Source: Alteromonas portus
Lineage (GTDB): Bacteria; Pseudomonadota; Gammaproteobacteria; Enterobacterales; Alteromonadaceae
NCBI RefSeq assembly: GCF_005117025.1
Contig: NZ_SWCO01000001.1
Location: 903,136 to 967,135 of the forward strand
Length of the DNA: 64,000 nt
Direction: 5' to 3'
The stretch's first letter is position 1. Every line of letters begins with the position of its first letter. Made by a program: the position numbers and the translations under genes. Shown here one piece after another: positions 8,706-17,845 of the stretch. The notes beneath the pieces are model-generated. The model saw only the letters and a list, made by a program, of their open reading frames with translations, did no database searches and was not told the DNA's origin.

Positions 8706-10139
8706 TTGAGTACACATCATCACTTCGTCGCAGCGGAGCGAATAATCTTCTATAGTTTCTTAGTTTTTCTGTTTTGGCTTCCATTGCCACTTGGGTCCAA
8801 TCGCCCTTGGGCGTGGTCTTTAATGGAAATTTATAGTTTCTTTATGCTCGTTAGTTTGATTTGGATTCATAAAGAAACTGTTTTAGAGCGGTTAAAGCCT
8901 TTTAGAATACCAATAATACTGTTTAGTATTTTCGTAGTATGGGTATGGGTACAGCAACTAGCACTTCCCGTATCAGTAATAGAACTAGTGTCACCCAATA
9001 GTTATGCACTATTTAAGTCTGCAGAAGTTGGTTATGGCATGACCATATCAGTGGATTCAACACAAACTAAAACCAGTTTACTGAAGTCTGCCAGTTACCT
9101 ATGCGTTTTTATTAGCTGTTTGTTATTAATAACAACGCCCAGTAGAGCGAAACAAGTCATGCTGTGTTTTTTACTGGCTGGAGTTTGGCAGGCTACCTAT
9201 GGCAGCTTTGAAGCATTGTCAGGTTTATCTAGAAGCTTGGTATTTGACTTGCCAGTGAAGAACATCGCCACTGGGACATTTGTCTATCGCAATCATTACG
9301 CAAATTTTTTAGTGCTTTGCTTGTCGATGAGTGTGGGTTATCTAGTTAGTACTTTGGAAACGCGAAGCCTGCCAACGAACAGAGCCAGGCTTCGCAGTAT
9401 TTTGACTACACTTTTAAATGGTAAAGCATTAGTGAGGGTATGCCTTGCTATTATGGTTATAGCTTTGGTTATGTCTCGTTCTCGTATGGGAAATAGCTCT
9501 TTTTTCATTGCTATGACGATCACTGGTTTGCTTGGACTTTATTTAATTAAAAACAAGACCAGAGGCCTAACGTTTTTAATTATCAGTATGTTTGTTATCG
9601 ATATTTTTATATTAAGCGCCTGGTTTGGTTTGGATAAAGTTCAAGAAAGGTTAGTGGCTACCAGTTTAGAGCAGGAAAGCCGTGACGAAGTAGTGAGAGA
9701 TGCATTGCCATTACTCGGTGACTTTGCTGTAACGGGCTCAGGTATGGGCAGTTTTTACGGCATATTTCCCAGTTACCAAAGCGAGAATATTCGGCTTTTT
9801 TACGACCATGCCCACAACGACTATTTGCAATTTGCGATAGAGGCAGGGATACCTGCTTCTGCACTGTTATTTGCCCTTGTCGCTATGTGCCTATATTTTG
9901 CAATACGAGCCATGCGGGTGCGCGCAGATTCGATAATGAGGGGCGTCGCTTTTGGGTGCACTATGGCTATTTTGAGCGCAGCAATTCATATGACCGTGGA
10001 TTTTCCACTTCAGGCGCCAGCAAATGCGACTTACTTTACTACGATATTAGCACTGTCATTGCTTTGTACTAAGGTAAAAAGAGAAAGTCGAAGACGAAGG
10101 TCTAAACGTCACAATGCCGAGGGACATCTATGGCTTTAA
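8706..10139 (+). CDS. O-antigen ligase / Wzy-type polymerase family membrane protein
   Basis: Around 477 residues with about 10-12 hydrophobic segments. The Wzy_C/WaaL-type core is visible in TGTFVYRNHYANFLVL and in the periplasmic-loop signature GSGMGSFYGIFPSYQ followed by DHAHNDYLQFAIEAGIP. Members either polymerise lipid-linked repeat units or ligate a polymer to an acceptor. In an exopolysaccharide cluster with Wzc and Wza, polymerase is the likelier role. TTG at 8706 has GGA at 8696-8698 at good spacing; a TTG at 8694 is the alternative. The last 10 bp overlap the next gene, which suggests translational coupling. Confidence 0.85.
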   Translation: MSTHHHFVAAERIIFYSFLVFLFWLPLPLGSNRPWAWSLMEIYSFFMLVSLIWIHKETVLERLKPFRIPIILFSIFVVWVWVQQLALPVSVIELVSPNSYALFKSAEVGYGMTISVDSTQTKTSLLKSASYLCVFISCLLLITTPSRAKQVMLCFLLAGVWQATYGSFEALSGLSRSLVFDLPVKNIATGTFVYRNHYANFLVLCLSMSVGYLVSTLETRSLPTNRARLRSILTTLLNGKALVRVCLAIMVIALVMSRSRMGNSSFFIAMTITGLLGLYLIKNKTRGLTFLIISMFVIDIFILSAWFGLDKVQERLVATSLEQESRDEVVRDALPLLGDFAVTGSGMGSFYGIFPSYQSENIRLFYDHAHNDYLQFAIEAGIPASALLFALVAMCLYFAIRAMRVRADSIMRGVAFGCTMAILSAAIHMTVDFPLQAPANATYFTTILALSLLCTKVKRESRRRRSKRHNAEGHLWL

Positions 10140-10534
10140 AATTCAAAGGGCGAATAGAGGACGATCCAGTAATAAGGAACTTGCTAAATGCAATGCCCGA
10201 TGACGTAAAAAAATCTTTTACAGAAAAGCAACTGACTTACTTAAAAACAGCCGTTGCTTCACGACAATGGGGAAGTCACCCAGTAGATTTACGAGGAACG
10301 GTGAAGGGCTTAAAACACCGTTACTATTATGTATTCTTGGCGGGAAAGAACAAGCGAGAGCTTAGTAGAAGAGAAGAAAGAATGTCACAGTTGGTGCAGG
10401 CAGGAATTTTATCGTTATTTTTAACGCTGTCTGTGCTGATAGGGCTTTTGGTTTTATATGTACTTAAATCAGCGCTAGGCATCAACTTGTTTGAAGGTTT
10501 CTCTCTGGGGTTGTGGGATTGGATCAACACTTAG
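10130..10534 (+). CDS. Small membrane protein of exopolysaccharide clusters
   Basis: 134 residues. The N-terminal half is soluble and charged (DDPVIRNLLNAMP, SFTEKQLTYLKTAVASRQWG, VDLRGT). A basic patch with KHRYYYVFLAGKNKRELS follows, then one long hydrophobic segment at about 86-112. Homologues I recall in polysaccharide loci of related genera often carry an EPSP-synthase-like name, which is misleading because the protein is far too short for that enzyme. It overlaps the preceding ligase/polymerase gene by 10 bp, so it probably works with it. It converges with and overlaps the 3' end of the VpsP-like gene by 11 bp. Confidence 0.75.
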   Translation: MALKFKGRIEDDPVIRNLLNAMPDDVKKSFTEKQLTYLKTAVASRQWGSHPVDLRGTVKGLKHRYYYVFLAGKNKRELSRREERMSQLVQAGILSLFLTLSVLIGLLVLYVLKSALGINLFEGFSLGLWDWINT

Positions 10535-11231
10535 CTAGTCTAAGCACATATCCATTGTTTTCTTTAGTAAGCCATCTACAGATTATTCGTCTCTGTTCAT
10601 ATTTCTCAATGAGAGATAGTGCTTTATCTCGTGATTGCGGTGAAAGTATTGCATTGTAAATTCGATGTTTTATAGTTTGCTTATATTGAGTGTATAAAGG
10701 GTGTCGTGCTTGATATGCAGCAAGCCCTAATTCTGTAAACAGCAAATGCACCTCTGGCTGGCTTTTTCCGAACTTATCAGCTTGTGATAAATAAAACTTA
10801 AAGTTTTCGTCGAACTCACCATTTCTCCACTTTAAAACAGCCATATTGGCCCACGTAACTGGCCAACTTGGTCGATTTTGTATAGATAGCTTGTAAAGCT
10901 GCATGGCCTTTTTAGTAACGTTAACGGGGTCTGATTCTAGCTTTTGGTACAATCCCCACTGGTAAATATCGGCCAATACGTCTAGGTACAGCGGGTTGTT
11001 ATTAGAAAGCTCAACTGCTTTTTGTGCAGTTTCTTTTGCAAGAATATAGTCACCTTGACTATTGATCTTCTCACTTTCTCTCCACTGCGTTAACAGATTG
11101 TTTGCTTTGTAGTAGTGCAACGCTGCACGCAATTGGTTGAATGACGCGTTAATGTATGAAAATAAGACTAGAGTTACCATAGCAATAACTAAGTATTTAG
11201 TTACTTTAGCTTTTTGGTTCATTGAAACCAT
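10524..11231 (-). CDS. VpsP-like TPR membrane-anchored polysaccharide protein
   Basis: 235 residues. An N-terminal membrane segment (about residues 12-28) is followed by a periplasmic helical region with TPR-like repeats (GDYILAKETAQKAVELSNNN, LDVLADIYQWGLYQKL, VTWANMAVLKWRNGEFDENF). The architecture and place resemble VpsP of Vibrio exopolysaccharide clusters. It is the last gene of the export operon. It overlaps the upstream cpsB-like gene by 13 bp, or by fewer if the ATG at 11222 is used. The role in export or assembly is inferred. Confidence 0.7.
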   Translation of the reverse strand: MVSMNQKAKVTKYLVIAMVTLVLFSYINASFNQLRAALHYYKANNLLTQWRESEKINSQGDYILAKETAQKAVELSNNNPLYLDVLADIYQWGLYQKLESDPVNVTKKAMQLYKLSIQNRPSWPVTWANMAVLKWRNGEFDENFKFYLSQADKFGKSQPEVHLLFTELGLAAYQARHPLYTQYKQTIKHRIYNAILSPQSRDKALSLIEKYEQRRIICRWLTKENNGYVLRLAKC

Positions 11232-11944
11232 TTGCTAGCGATTCTCCAAGGTGTGGTAACAAATAAGGTTTTAGATAGCTGCTCACCAAAGCTCTGCGAT
11301 ACCACGTTATAGGCTTTATCCATTTCCACTGGGCGGCGTTTTAAACTGTGAGCGTCAGATGCTATGATATCTACCAAGTTGTCCTCAAGCATTTTAAACC
11401 CCGTCTGCATTGCTGCATCTGAAAAGGTTCCTGTTAGTACACCTGCAGTTAATTGGAAAAGAACCCCTTTACCTTTTAGCCATAATGCTTTGTTGTAATC
11501 TGCAATGATGTCTCTGTTACGTTCAGGGTGAGCAATCATAGGTTGAACGTTGTTGCGTAGAAACCAACCGATAAGGCGATCAGTCCCGGCTGGGATATGA
11601 CTGTGCGGAAGTTCTAAAAGAACAACGTCTTTGCCGTTCCATTCGCCTATATAAGGAAGGGTTTTATTTGCAAACATTGGTAGAAGTTCTGGTGATATAC
11701 GACATTCTGCAGCGTAGTGAGATTTAAGCGGAATGTTATGCTCAATAAGTGCGGCGGAGAAGTCTGCGTGCACGTTTGCGATGGTGCTCAAGTCGTTGTC
11801 GAAATAACCACTATGTATATGTGGTGTACACACAATATGGGTTACACCCTTGTCTACGGCATCTTCAGCTAGAGCGATTGAAGCCGCCATATCGGCGGCT
11901 CCATCATCAATACCTGGAAGTAAATGACAGTGTAAATCGATCAA
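11219..11944 (-). CDS. CpsB/CapC-family PHP-domain tyrosine-protein phosphatase
   Basis: 241 residues. Metal-dependent PHP phosphatase whose family partner is the BY-kinase; it removes phosphates from the kinase's C-terminal tyrosine cluster. Metal ligands are seen in MIDLHCHLLPGIDDGA (His5, His7, Asp13-14), CTPHIHSGYF, MIAHPERNRDI and IASDAHSLKRRP. The start codon overlaps the end of the kinase gene by 4 bp (ATGA type), which fits co-expression of kinase and phosphatase. Confidence 0.9.
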   Translation of the reverse strand: MIDLHCHLLPGIDDGAADMAASIALAEDAVDKGVTHIVCTPHIHSGYFDNDLSTIANVHADFSAALIEHNIPLKSHYAAECRISPELLPMFANKTLPYIGEWNGKDVVLLELPHSHIPAGTDRLIGWFLRNNVQPMIAHPERNRDIIADYNKALWLKGKGVLFQLTAGVLTGTFSDAAMQTGFKMLEDNLVDIIASDAHSLKRRPVEMDKAYNVVSQSFGEQLSKTLFVTTPWRIASKWFQ

Positions 11945-14181
11945 GTTTTTGATTGCTCCTCAGGGGTATCGGATTGATAGCCGTAACGGTCGTAAAACCC
12001 TACATAATCATAAGACTTCGACGCTTTTTTCATATCAACTTGGTTCAGTACGACGCCATCAACTCTTTTACCAGCTTGCATGAACCGCGTTAAACCACTG
12101 TTTATGAGTTTATCGCTTGTGCTATCGGCTTTCACAACATAAAGAAGTGTATCACAACAGTTAGAGACAACCATTGCGTCACTTACAGCCTGTGTAGGCG
12201 CAGTATCAATAATAATATGATCGTAGGTAGCTCTAAACTCAGATATAAGGTCCCTGAAGCGGTGCGAAGCAAGCAGCTCTTGAGGGGTAGGGGGAATGGT
12301 ACCCGAACAAATAATATCTATTCCAGAGTTAACGTCATTAACCAAACATTCGTCTAGCGTATGTGTACCCGAAATAAGGTTGGCTAGGCCTGGTTGAAAA
12401 CCAGGGAACCCAAATTGCTTCGCAATTGTGGGACGGCGAAGGTCTGCTTCAATTAAAAGAACTTTACCTAACTGCCCCATAGCAAAAGCTAGATTTATAG
12501 AAACGGTAGTTTTACCTTCTTTTGGTTCACTAGACGTAACCATGAACACTTTTTGAGAGCTATCTAAATGAAGCAGTTGTAAACTTGTTCTTAAAGTCCT
12601 TATTGCCTCACTAAACGAGTGATGCTTGTTGTCAAAAAACTGTCGAAGAGGAAGATCTTCTTTACGTTTGTGCTTCTGCCAAGGAATTAAGCCTAGCATG
12701 CGTTGACCTAGCTTTTTCTCTACATCTTCTACAGAGCGAATGCCGCGATTCAATGCTTCAAGAGCTAGTGCCAAGAAAACTCCCATTCCAAGACTAACAA
12801 CGAATGCAGCTGCTATGATTAAGCCTTTTTTAGGTTTGGCTGGAATCGTCGGGGCTAGTGCTTCATCCAATATTCTAGCATTCGCAGTTTCAAAACCACC
12901 TACCTCGCTAGTTTCCTTTAAACGAGTGAAGAATGAGTTATATAGTTGCTGATTAATATCAACTTCACGTTGCAGTTTTCGGCGCTCTGATTCAAGAGTT
13001 GTTAATCTTCTATAATCTTGCTTCGACGAATTTACTGTTTGGCGAAGGCCCTCAACTCGCGACTGTAGCTGTTGGTATTCGCTGGTTATTCCCGAAATAA
13101 GAGCTTGAATTTGTTTGTTTAAGCTCTTTTGAACAGAATTTAGTTCAGCTGTAGCAGAAATCATACGCTGGTGCTTTGGTCCGTAGACTTTACTCAACTC
13201 TGAAACTTTACTTTCAGCTTCAAGCTCAGCGCGTTTTACGGATTGGATAGAAGGGTGGTTCAATACTTCAGGTAGTTTTGCCAGCTCTTCTACATCGCCT
13301 TGGTAACGTCTAACTTGTTCGTAGATAATAGCGCTTTGCTTTAATCTGCTTTCTGCTGCCACAAGCTCGCTGTTAAGGTCTTGAAGCTCTTCACTGGCCA
13401 AGCCTACAACGCCATCTAAATCTACAACTTGATTTTCTTCATAAAAGTTAGTCAAAGCACTTTCTGAAGCAACGAGCTTTTCGCGAAGTCCCAGTAAGCT
13501 ATCGTTTAGCCACGTCGTAGCTTTCGATGTCATTGCAAACTTAGATTCAAGATAATTTTCTATATATGTCTCCGCAAAAGCGTTTGCAATCGTTGCAGCC
13601 AGTTTCGGAGATTCACTTTCAAAAGTAATTTTTACTACTTGCGTGTTTTTTACTGGCGAAATAGTTAAAGCCATAACCACTTTGTCAGTAACTGCTTTGC
13701 GCTTTGCAAATAAAAGTTCTTCTTCTGTGCGATCAACTTTAGGTGTCTGAGGCAAAAAGGGTAGAGCTTCTTTGATAGTAGATTTTATATCTTTAATAAA
13801 AGATGAGATGCCGTTTGACTCTTCCTGGTTGTAAAGAGGGTGCTCGACGAGGTTTAACTTGTCGACTACCTTTTCAGCTATTTGTCGTGACTTAAGTATT
13901 TCGTACTGTGTTTCAAAATACTCTTTACGGTTCGAGTTTAAGCCGTAGATTTCTTCTATCGACACGACTTTTGCTTCTTCTGCTTCTATTAGCAAAGAAG
14001 ACGAAGCACGGTAAACCGGGGTCATAGACATAACGACCATAGCTACCAATATCGTCACGATAAAGGCTAAGCTGATTATCCGCCATTGATAACGTCTAAT
14101 CGTCTGCCAGTATTGGCCAAAATCAATAGTATCTTCCCCAAACAGAGAAGCTTCTAGTTGTTCAGTTCCTTTGGGTGCCAT
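11941..14181 (-). CDS. Wzc-like polysaccharide co-polymerase and BY-kinase
   Basis: 746 residues. It controls polymer length and export at the inner membrane. Order: short cytosolic N-terminus, TM1 (about 35-53), Wzz domain with a long coiled coil (about 220-430), TM2 (about 454-474), and a cytosolic tyrosine-kinase domain. The kinase has Walker A at 551-559 (SEPKEGKTT), Walker A' at 574-582 (LLIEADLRR) and Walker B at 655-660 (HIIIDT). The C-terminal cluster has five tyrosines between 724 and 735, the usual autophosphorylation site. It lies between the Wza-like exporter and the CpsB-like phosphatase. Confidence 0.93.
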   Translation of the reverse strand: MAPKGTEQLEASLFGEDTIDFGQYWQTIRRYQWRIISLAFIVTILVAMVVMSMTPVYRASSSLLIEAEEAKVVSIEEIYGLNSNRKEYFETQYEILKSRQIAEKVVDKLNLVEHPLYNQEESNGISSFIKDIKSTIKEALPFLPQTPKVDRTEEELLFAKRKAVTDKVVMALTISPVKNTQVVKITFESESPKLAATIANAFAETYIENYLESKFAMTSKATTWLNDSLLGLREKLVASESALTNFYEENQVVDLDGVVGLASEELQDLNSELVAAESRLKQSAIIYEQVRRYQGDVEELAKLPEVLNHPSIQSVKRAELEAESKVSELSKVYGPKHQRMISATAELNSVQKSLNKQIQALISGITSEYQQLQSRVEGLRQTVNSSKQDYRRLTTLESERRKLQREVDINQQLYNSFFTRLKETSEVGGFETANARILDEALAPTIPAKPKKGLIIAAAFVVSLGMGVFLALALEALNRGIRSVEDVEKKLGQRMLGLIPWQKHKRKEDLPLRQFFDNKHHSFSEAIRTLRTSLQLLHLDSSQKVFMVTSSEPKEGKTTVSINLAFAMGQLGKVLLIEADLRRPTIAKQFGFPGFQPGLANLISGTHTLDECLVNDVNSGIDIICSGTIPPTPQELLASHRFRDLISEFRATYDHIIIDTAPTQAVSDAMVVSNCCDTLLYVVKADSTSDKLINSGLTRFMQAGKRVDGVVLNQVDMKKASKSYDYVGFYDRYGYQSDTPEEQSKT

Positions 14182-14202
14182 GGGTACTTCCGAAGTGGTA
14201 AA

Positions 14203-14739
14203 TTAAAAGAAGCTTTGTTCAATAGTTACAATGTCGCCTGGTAATACGATACCAGACCGGTCTACTGAAATAGTGGTTGAGGATCCTTCTGTATCTCGAA
14301 CGATAAATATTTTAGTTTTTGACGCGCGTTCAGTGTAACCGCCTGCAAGCGCCGCTGCCTTATCTATAGTCAAGCCAGGCTGGTAAGGGTAACCGCCAGG
14401 CTTTTTGACTTCGCCATTTATAAAAAACGGTCGATAATCCGTAATTGAGACCGAAACAGAGGGTTCTACTAAATAGTCGCCTTTAAGGCCATTGTATATG
14501 TAGGACTCTAATTCAGGTAGGGTTAGGCCAACTAGCTTTATCTCACCAAGGTATGGGTAGTTTATGATTCCCACATCCGATAATCGAGTTTCTAACGAAA
14601 GATCATCCTGACCATAAACGGTAATTTTCACTACATCACCTGAACCTAGTCGATATTGATCTAAACTATTTGATTGCGCTAACACAGAGGCCGCAAAAAA
14701 GCTTATAAACAAAGCGCACAATACTACAAATCGTTGCAT
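14203..14739 (-). CDS. Wza-like polysaccharide export protein
   Basis: 178 residues with a Sec signal peptide (MQRFVVLCALFISFFAASVLAQ). The poly-export domain starts at YRLGSGDVVKITVYGQDDL, and a SLBB-like domain follows (INGEVKKPGGYPYQPGLTI). It has no lipobox Cys and is about half the length of E. coli Wza, so it is the short form found in Vibrio- and Alteromonas-type clusters. The outer-membrane pore may be supplied by the barrel protein encoded 15 bp upstream. It precedes the kinase gene in the operon. Confidence 0.9.
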   Translation of the reverse strand: MQRFVVLCALFISFFAASVLAQSNSLDQYRLGSGDVVKITVYGQDDLSLETRLSDVGIINYPYLGEIKLVGLTLPELESYIYNGLKGDYLVEPSVSVSITDYRPFFINGEVKKPGGYPYQPGLTIDKAAALAGGYTERASKTKIFIVRDTEGSSTTISVDRSGIVLPGDIVTIEQSFF

Positions 14740-14754
14740 CTTTTTGTGTCCGAA

Positions 14755-15951
14755 TTAAAGAGTTACTTTGACGGTAAAGCTTACTAAGTCTCTATCGTAG
14801 TCAATGATATCACGGTTACTGCTACGCGTGTCTTTCACGTAGTCAAGATTTAACTGCATCCAACGACGAAATTGATAGGAGAGGCCTGCGCCAATTCTAA
14901 TTGTATCGTCACTTCTTGTAGTTACGCCTTCTTCACCCTCATAGCGGTCTTGATCAAAAGAGGTCGTTAAGCGGGTGGTAAGCCTTTCTAACCAATCATG
15001 AGACCAAGTAGCACGATAGGTTCTACTTTTAATGAAGTTGCCTTCACCGTTGGTTTCGTTGGTATTACTAAACGTTGTTAAATCTAGCTTAGTATACGAA
15101 ACAGGCTGCCACACAACACCGACTTGCCAATCGACACCGTTAAAAGTATCTCTACCCGGAGCATCAAAGTCTTTAGCACGATAACCCAATTTAGCGTAGC
15201 CTGAAGTTTGAGCAGTAGACTCCCAATTCACACCTAGTAACAATAAATCTTCAGTACTATCTAGCGGGTTTTCTGGGTTTAAAGCAAAGTCATAATCCAC
15301 ATTTTTGTGCGTATAATCTAAAGTTACTTCCGTTAACGGGGCAACTTCGTATCTAAGCGTTCCTCCGAACGTGGTTGTATCTCTATCCCTAGCACGATAC
15401 ACATCGCTTTCGATATCATAATCTAGTGTTTGATAATCAAAAATAAAGTCTAGGCCGAATTGGGAAGTTAGTGCCCCATACGAATATATGGCCTCAAGCC
15501 CGGAACTTTTATATTGGTCAGGTTCGTCAAGTGTACTCCCGTTACCGATAGAAAAACGTGTTCCTCGGTCATCGTGACCATCTTCCCAATTAGCTTCGGC
15601 CTGTAAACGATTTCTTGAATTGAATTCATGGTCAATTCTGGCATTCAAAAAATGGTCGGTGTAGTTGTCTATCTGACTCGAAAAATAATCCTTACTTTCT
15701 AATCTATATCCAATCTGTACCTGATTTGCACCATAATTGTTCAGTAAAATAGCTTCTGGTGAAATTGTATGGAACCAACTGTTAATCTCATTTGAGCTAG
15801 AACGTGTTACGTTATCATCGTGTCCAAATTTATATTGGAGAGAGGGAACTAAGTCAAATGACCCCAACTCAACACTTGCGGCTTCTTGGGCTACAGCGTT
15901 GGTCGCTGCCAACATTGTAGGCAGCATAAGAGCTAGATACGTTTTACGCAT
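14755..15951 (-). CDS. Outer-membrane beta-barrel protein of the exopolysaccharide operon
   Basis: 398 residues. A signal peptide (MRKTYLALMLPTMLAATNAVAQ) precedes alternating amphipathic strands with many aromatic/Asp-Asn turns and a typical C-terminal strand ending in VKVTL. It resembles the barrel_2-type proteins (VpsM-like) that sit next to Wza-like genes and may form the outer-membrane exit channel. It is the first gene of the minus-strand export operon, so the operon promoter should lie in 15952-16387. Confidence 0.85.
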   Translation of the reverse strand: MRKTYLALMLPTMLAATNAVAQEAASVELGSFDLVPSLQYKFGHDDNVTRSSSNEINSWFHTISPEAILLNNYGANQVQIGYRLESKDYFSSQIDNYTDHFLNARIDHEFNSRNRLQAEANWEDGHDDRGTRFSIGNGSTLDEPDQYKSSGLEAIYSYGALTSQFGLDFIFDYQTLDYDIESDVYRARDRDTTTFGGTLRYEVAPLTEVTLDYTHKNVDYDFALNPENPLDSTEDLLLLGVNWESTAQTSGYAKLGYRAKDFDAPGRDTFNGVDWQVGVVWQPVSYTKLDLTTFSNTNETNGEGNFIKSRTYRATWSHDWLERLTTRLTTSFDQDRYEGEEGVTTRSDDTIRIGAGLSYQFRRWMQLNLDYVKDTRSSNRDIIDYDRDLVSFTVKVTL

Positions 15952-16387
15952 TCAGTTTTCCTTACTGAGTTAATAATGCTGTAGTGTTCGGATAAAAGTT
16001 ACTCTTTAGCTTAAACCGAAAAACAAGTCGTAAATTCAGTGATATAAACTTCATCACTGTAATAGCACTACAGTGCAAAAGAGGCATGCGTTCTATGTAT
16101 GCCATTAGTATGCCAGAATAGTAGATAAATATGATGTCATTATGACAACACCTAAGTCAAAGAAATTAACAACGAACAGAATAGTTTCTAAGTCGCTTCT
16201 ATATGTATATATAAATAGTACTATATATACCATCGCCTTTATAGAGAAACACTCAAAAGGTAATATTTGGTCTTGACCTTTCTTTTTAGTATAAAATGCC
16301 GCAAGATCTGCAGAAATTAAAGATCGGTCTAAACTGATTCGTTAGATTGTGTTTATATCGTGGCTATAGCGGTATATCAAACCCGAG
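15952..16387. promoter_or_regulatory. Divergent control region between export operon and initiating transferase
   Basis: 436 bp with no gene. It contains two overlapping inverted repeats (16037-16059 and 16055-16075) built from CAGTG/CACTG half-sites, and a separate palindrome TGTCATTATGACA at 16135-16147. These are good candidate operators for a regulator of both directions. No confident -35/-10 pair was assigned. Confidence 0.5.
16037..16075. repeat. Overlapping inverted repeats (candidate operator)
   Basis: CAGTGAT (16037-16043) pairs with ATCACTG (16053-16059). CACTGTA (16055-16061) pairs with TACAGTG (16069-16075). The two repeats share the middle arm, so this is either a tandem operator or a pair of mutually exclusive hairpins. 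Confidence 0.6.
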
Positions 16388-17845
16388 ATGTATATGGAAA
16401 ACAAAAATTCTTCTGACAAGCCTTTGCCAAAGGATTCAAACAAGGTGGTAAAAGGGGGGCTTTTAGTCCGGAATCAAAGTGGCTTTTCAACTATTTACCG
16501 ATTGATCGATCTTACTATTATTGTCTTTTTTTATTACCTTTCATCTTCTTATTATAACGTGCCCTTTGGAAATTTGAGTGTTTTACTTCCATTGGTGTAC
16601 GTAATTTTCTTTCAGCTTTCAGCGGAGGCTATAGAGCTTTATCGCTCTTGGCGGGGTGAAAGAACAATCGAAATGCTGAGAGCTGCTGCAATAACTTTTG
16701 TGATAAGTGCTGCTGTAACGTTGACTGTGGGTTTTTTCTTTACGGGCTATATAGACAATCCCTCACCTGCAATTTTACTATGGTTTGCTAGTTCTTTTCT
16801 TAGCTTGCTTTTGTGGCGATACGTGATGAGAAAACTTTTGTTCAGGCTGCGAAAAGTCGGAATGAATTCACGCAACGCAATCGTTATTGGAGCAACTACA
16901 CTGGGATATAATGTAGTCCAACAAATTATTGAAAATGACCAGCTTGGGATTCGATTTAGCGGATTGTTCGACGATCGCACTGAGTCCAGGTTAGCACATG
17001 AATTTCAAAGTCAAATCAAAGGAAAAATTGAAGATGCTATAGAATTGGCTAAGCGAAACGAAGTTGATTACATTTATATAGCTTTGCCCATGAATGCAGA
17101 AAAGCGAATAAGGCATATTTTAGAAAAGTGCAGTGACACAACTGCAAACGTTTATATTATTCCAAACTTCTTTATGTACAACTTACTGAATGCTCGCTGG
17201 CAGAGCGTTGGTTCAGTTCAAGCATTAAGTGTGTATGACACTCCATTTCAGGGTGCAAGTAATGTTCTCAAGCGCATTGAAGATTTAGTTCTGGGAGCGG
17301 TAATCTTATCTTTGCTTTTAGTACCGATGTGTATTATTGCATGTATTGTAAAGCTGACCTCTAAAGGGCCAGTAATATTTAAACAAAAGCGATATGGTTT
17401 AGATGGAAAACAAATTACTGTCTACAAGTTTCGCTCAATGACAACTCAAGACAATGGCTCAAAAGTGAAGCAAGCTACAAAAAACGACCCCAGAATCACG
17501 AAAGTGGGAGGTTTTTTGCGCCGAACATCTCTAGATGAATTACCGCAGTTCATAAACGTACTGCAAGGCCGAATGTCGATCGTTGGCCCTAGACCTCATG
17601 CAGTTGCTCATAATGAAGAATACAGAAAGCTCATCAAGGGCTATATGCTGCGGCATAAGGTAAGGCCGGGGATCACAGGGTGGGCTCAGGTTAATGGTTT
17701 GAGAGGTGAAACCGAGACCGTCAGTAAGATGGCTCAACGTGTTGAATACGATCTTGAATATATTCACCGATGGTCTGTTTGGCTGGACTTTAAGATCATC
17801 GTAATGACCATATTCAACGGATTTGTAAATAAAAATGCTTACTAG
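16388..17845 (+). CDS. Undecaprenyl-phosphate sugar phosphotransferase (WcaJ/WbaP-like)
   Basis: 485 residues. It starts exopolysaccharide synthesis by moving a sugar-1-phosphate, commonly glucose-1-P, onto undecaprenyl phosphate. N-terminal membrane segments (about 40-140) lead into a Rossmann-like CoA-binding domain (RNAIVIGATTLGYNVV). A membrane helix near 300 opens the catalytic bacterial-sugar-transferase domain, with KLTSKGPVIFKQKRYG, YKFRSM, RRTSLDELPQF, GRMSIVGPRPH and RPGITGWAQVNGLRGE. ATGs at 16388 and 16394 are both possible. It is transcribed away from the export operon and appears to be a single-gene unit. Confidence 0.93.
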   Translation: MYMENKNSSDKPLPKDSNKVVKGGLLVRNQSGFSTIYRLIDLTIIVFFYYLSSSYYNVPFGNLSVLLPLVYVIFFQLSAEAIELYRSWRGERTIEMLRAAAITFVISAAVTLTVGFFFTGYIDNPSPAILLWFASSFLSLLLWRYVMRKLLFRLRKVGMNSRNAIVIGATTLGYNVVQQIIENDQLGIRFSGLFDDRTESRLAHEFQSQIKGKIEDAIELAKRNEVDYIYIALPMNAEKRIRHILEKCSDTTANVYIIPNFFMYNLLNARWQSVGSVQALSVYDTPFQGASNVLKRIEDLVLGAVILSLLLVPMCIIACIVKLTSKGPVIFKQKRYGLDGKQITVYKFRSMTTQDNGSKVKQATKNDPRITKVGGFLRRTSLDELPQFINVLQGRMSIVGPRPHAVAHNEEYRKLIKGYMLRHKVRPGITGWAQVNGLRGETETVSKMAQRVEYDLEYIHRWSVWLDFKIIVMTIFNGFVNKNAY

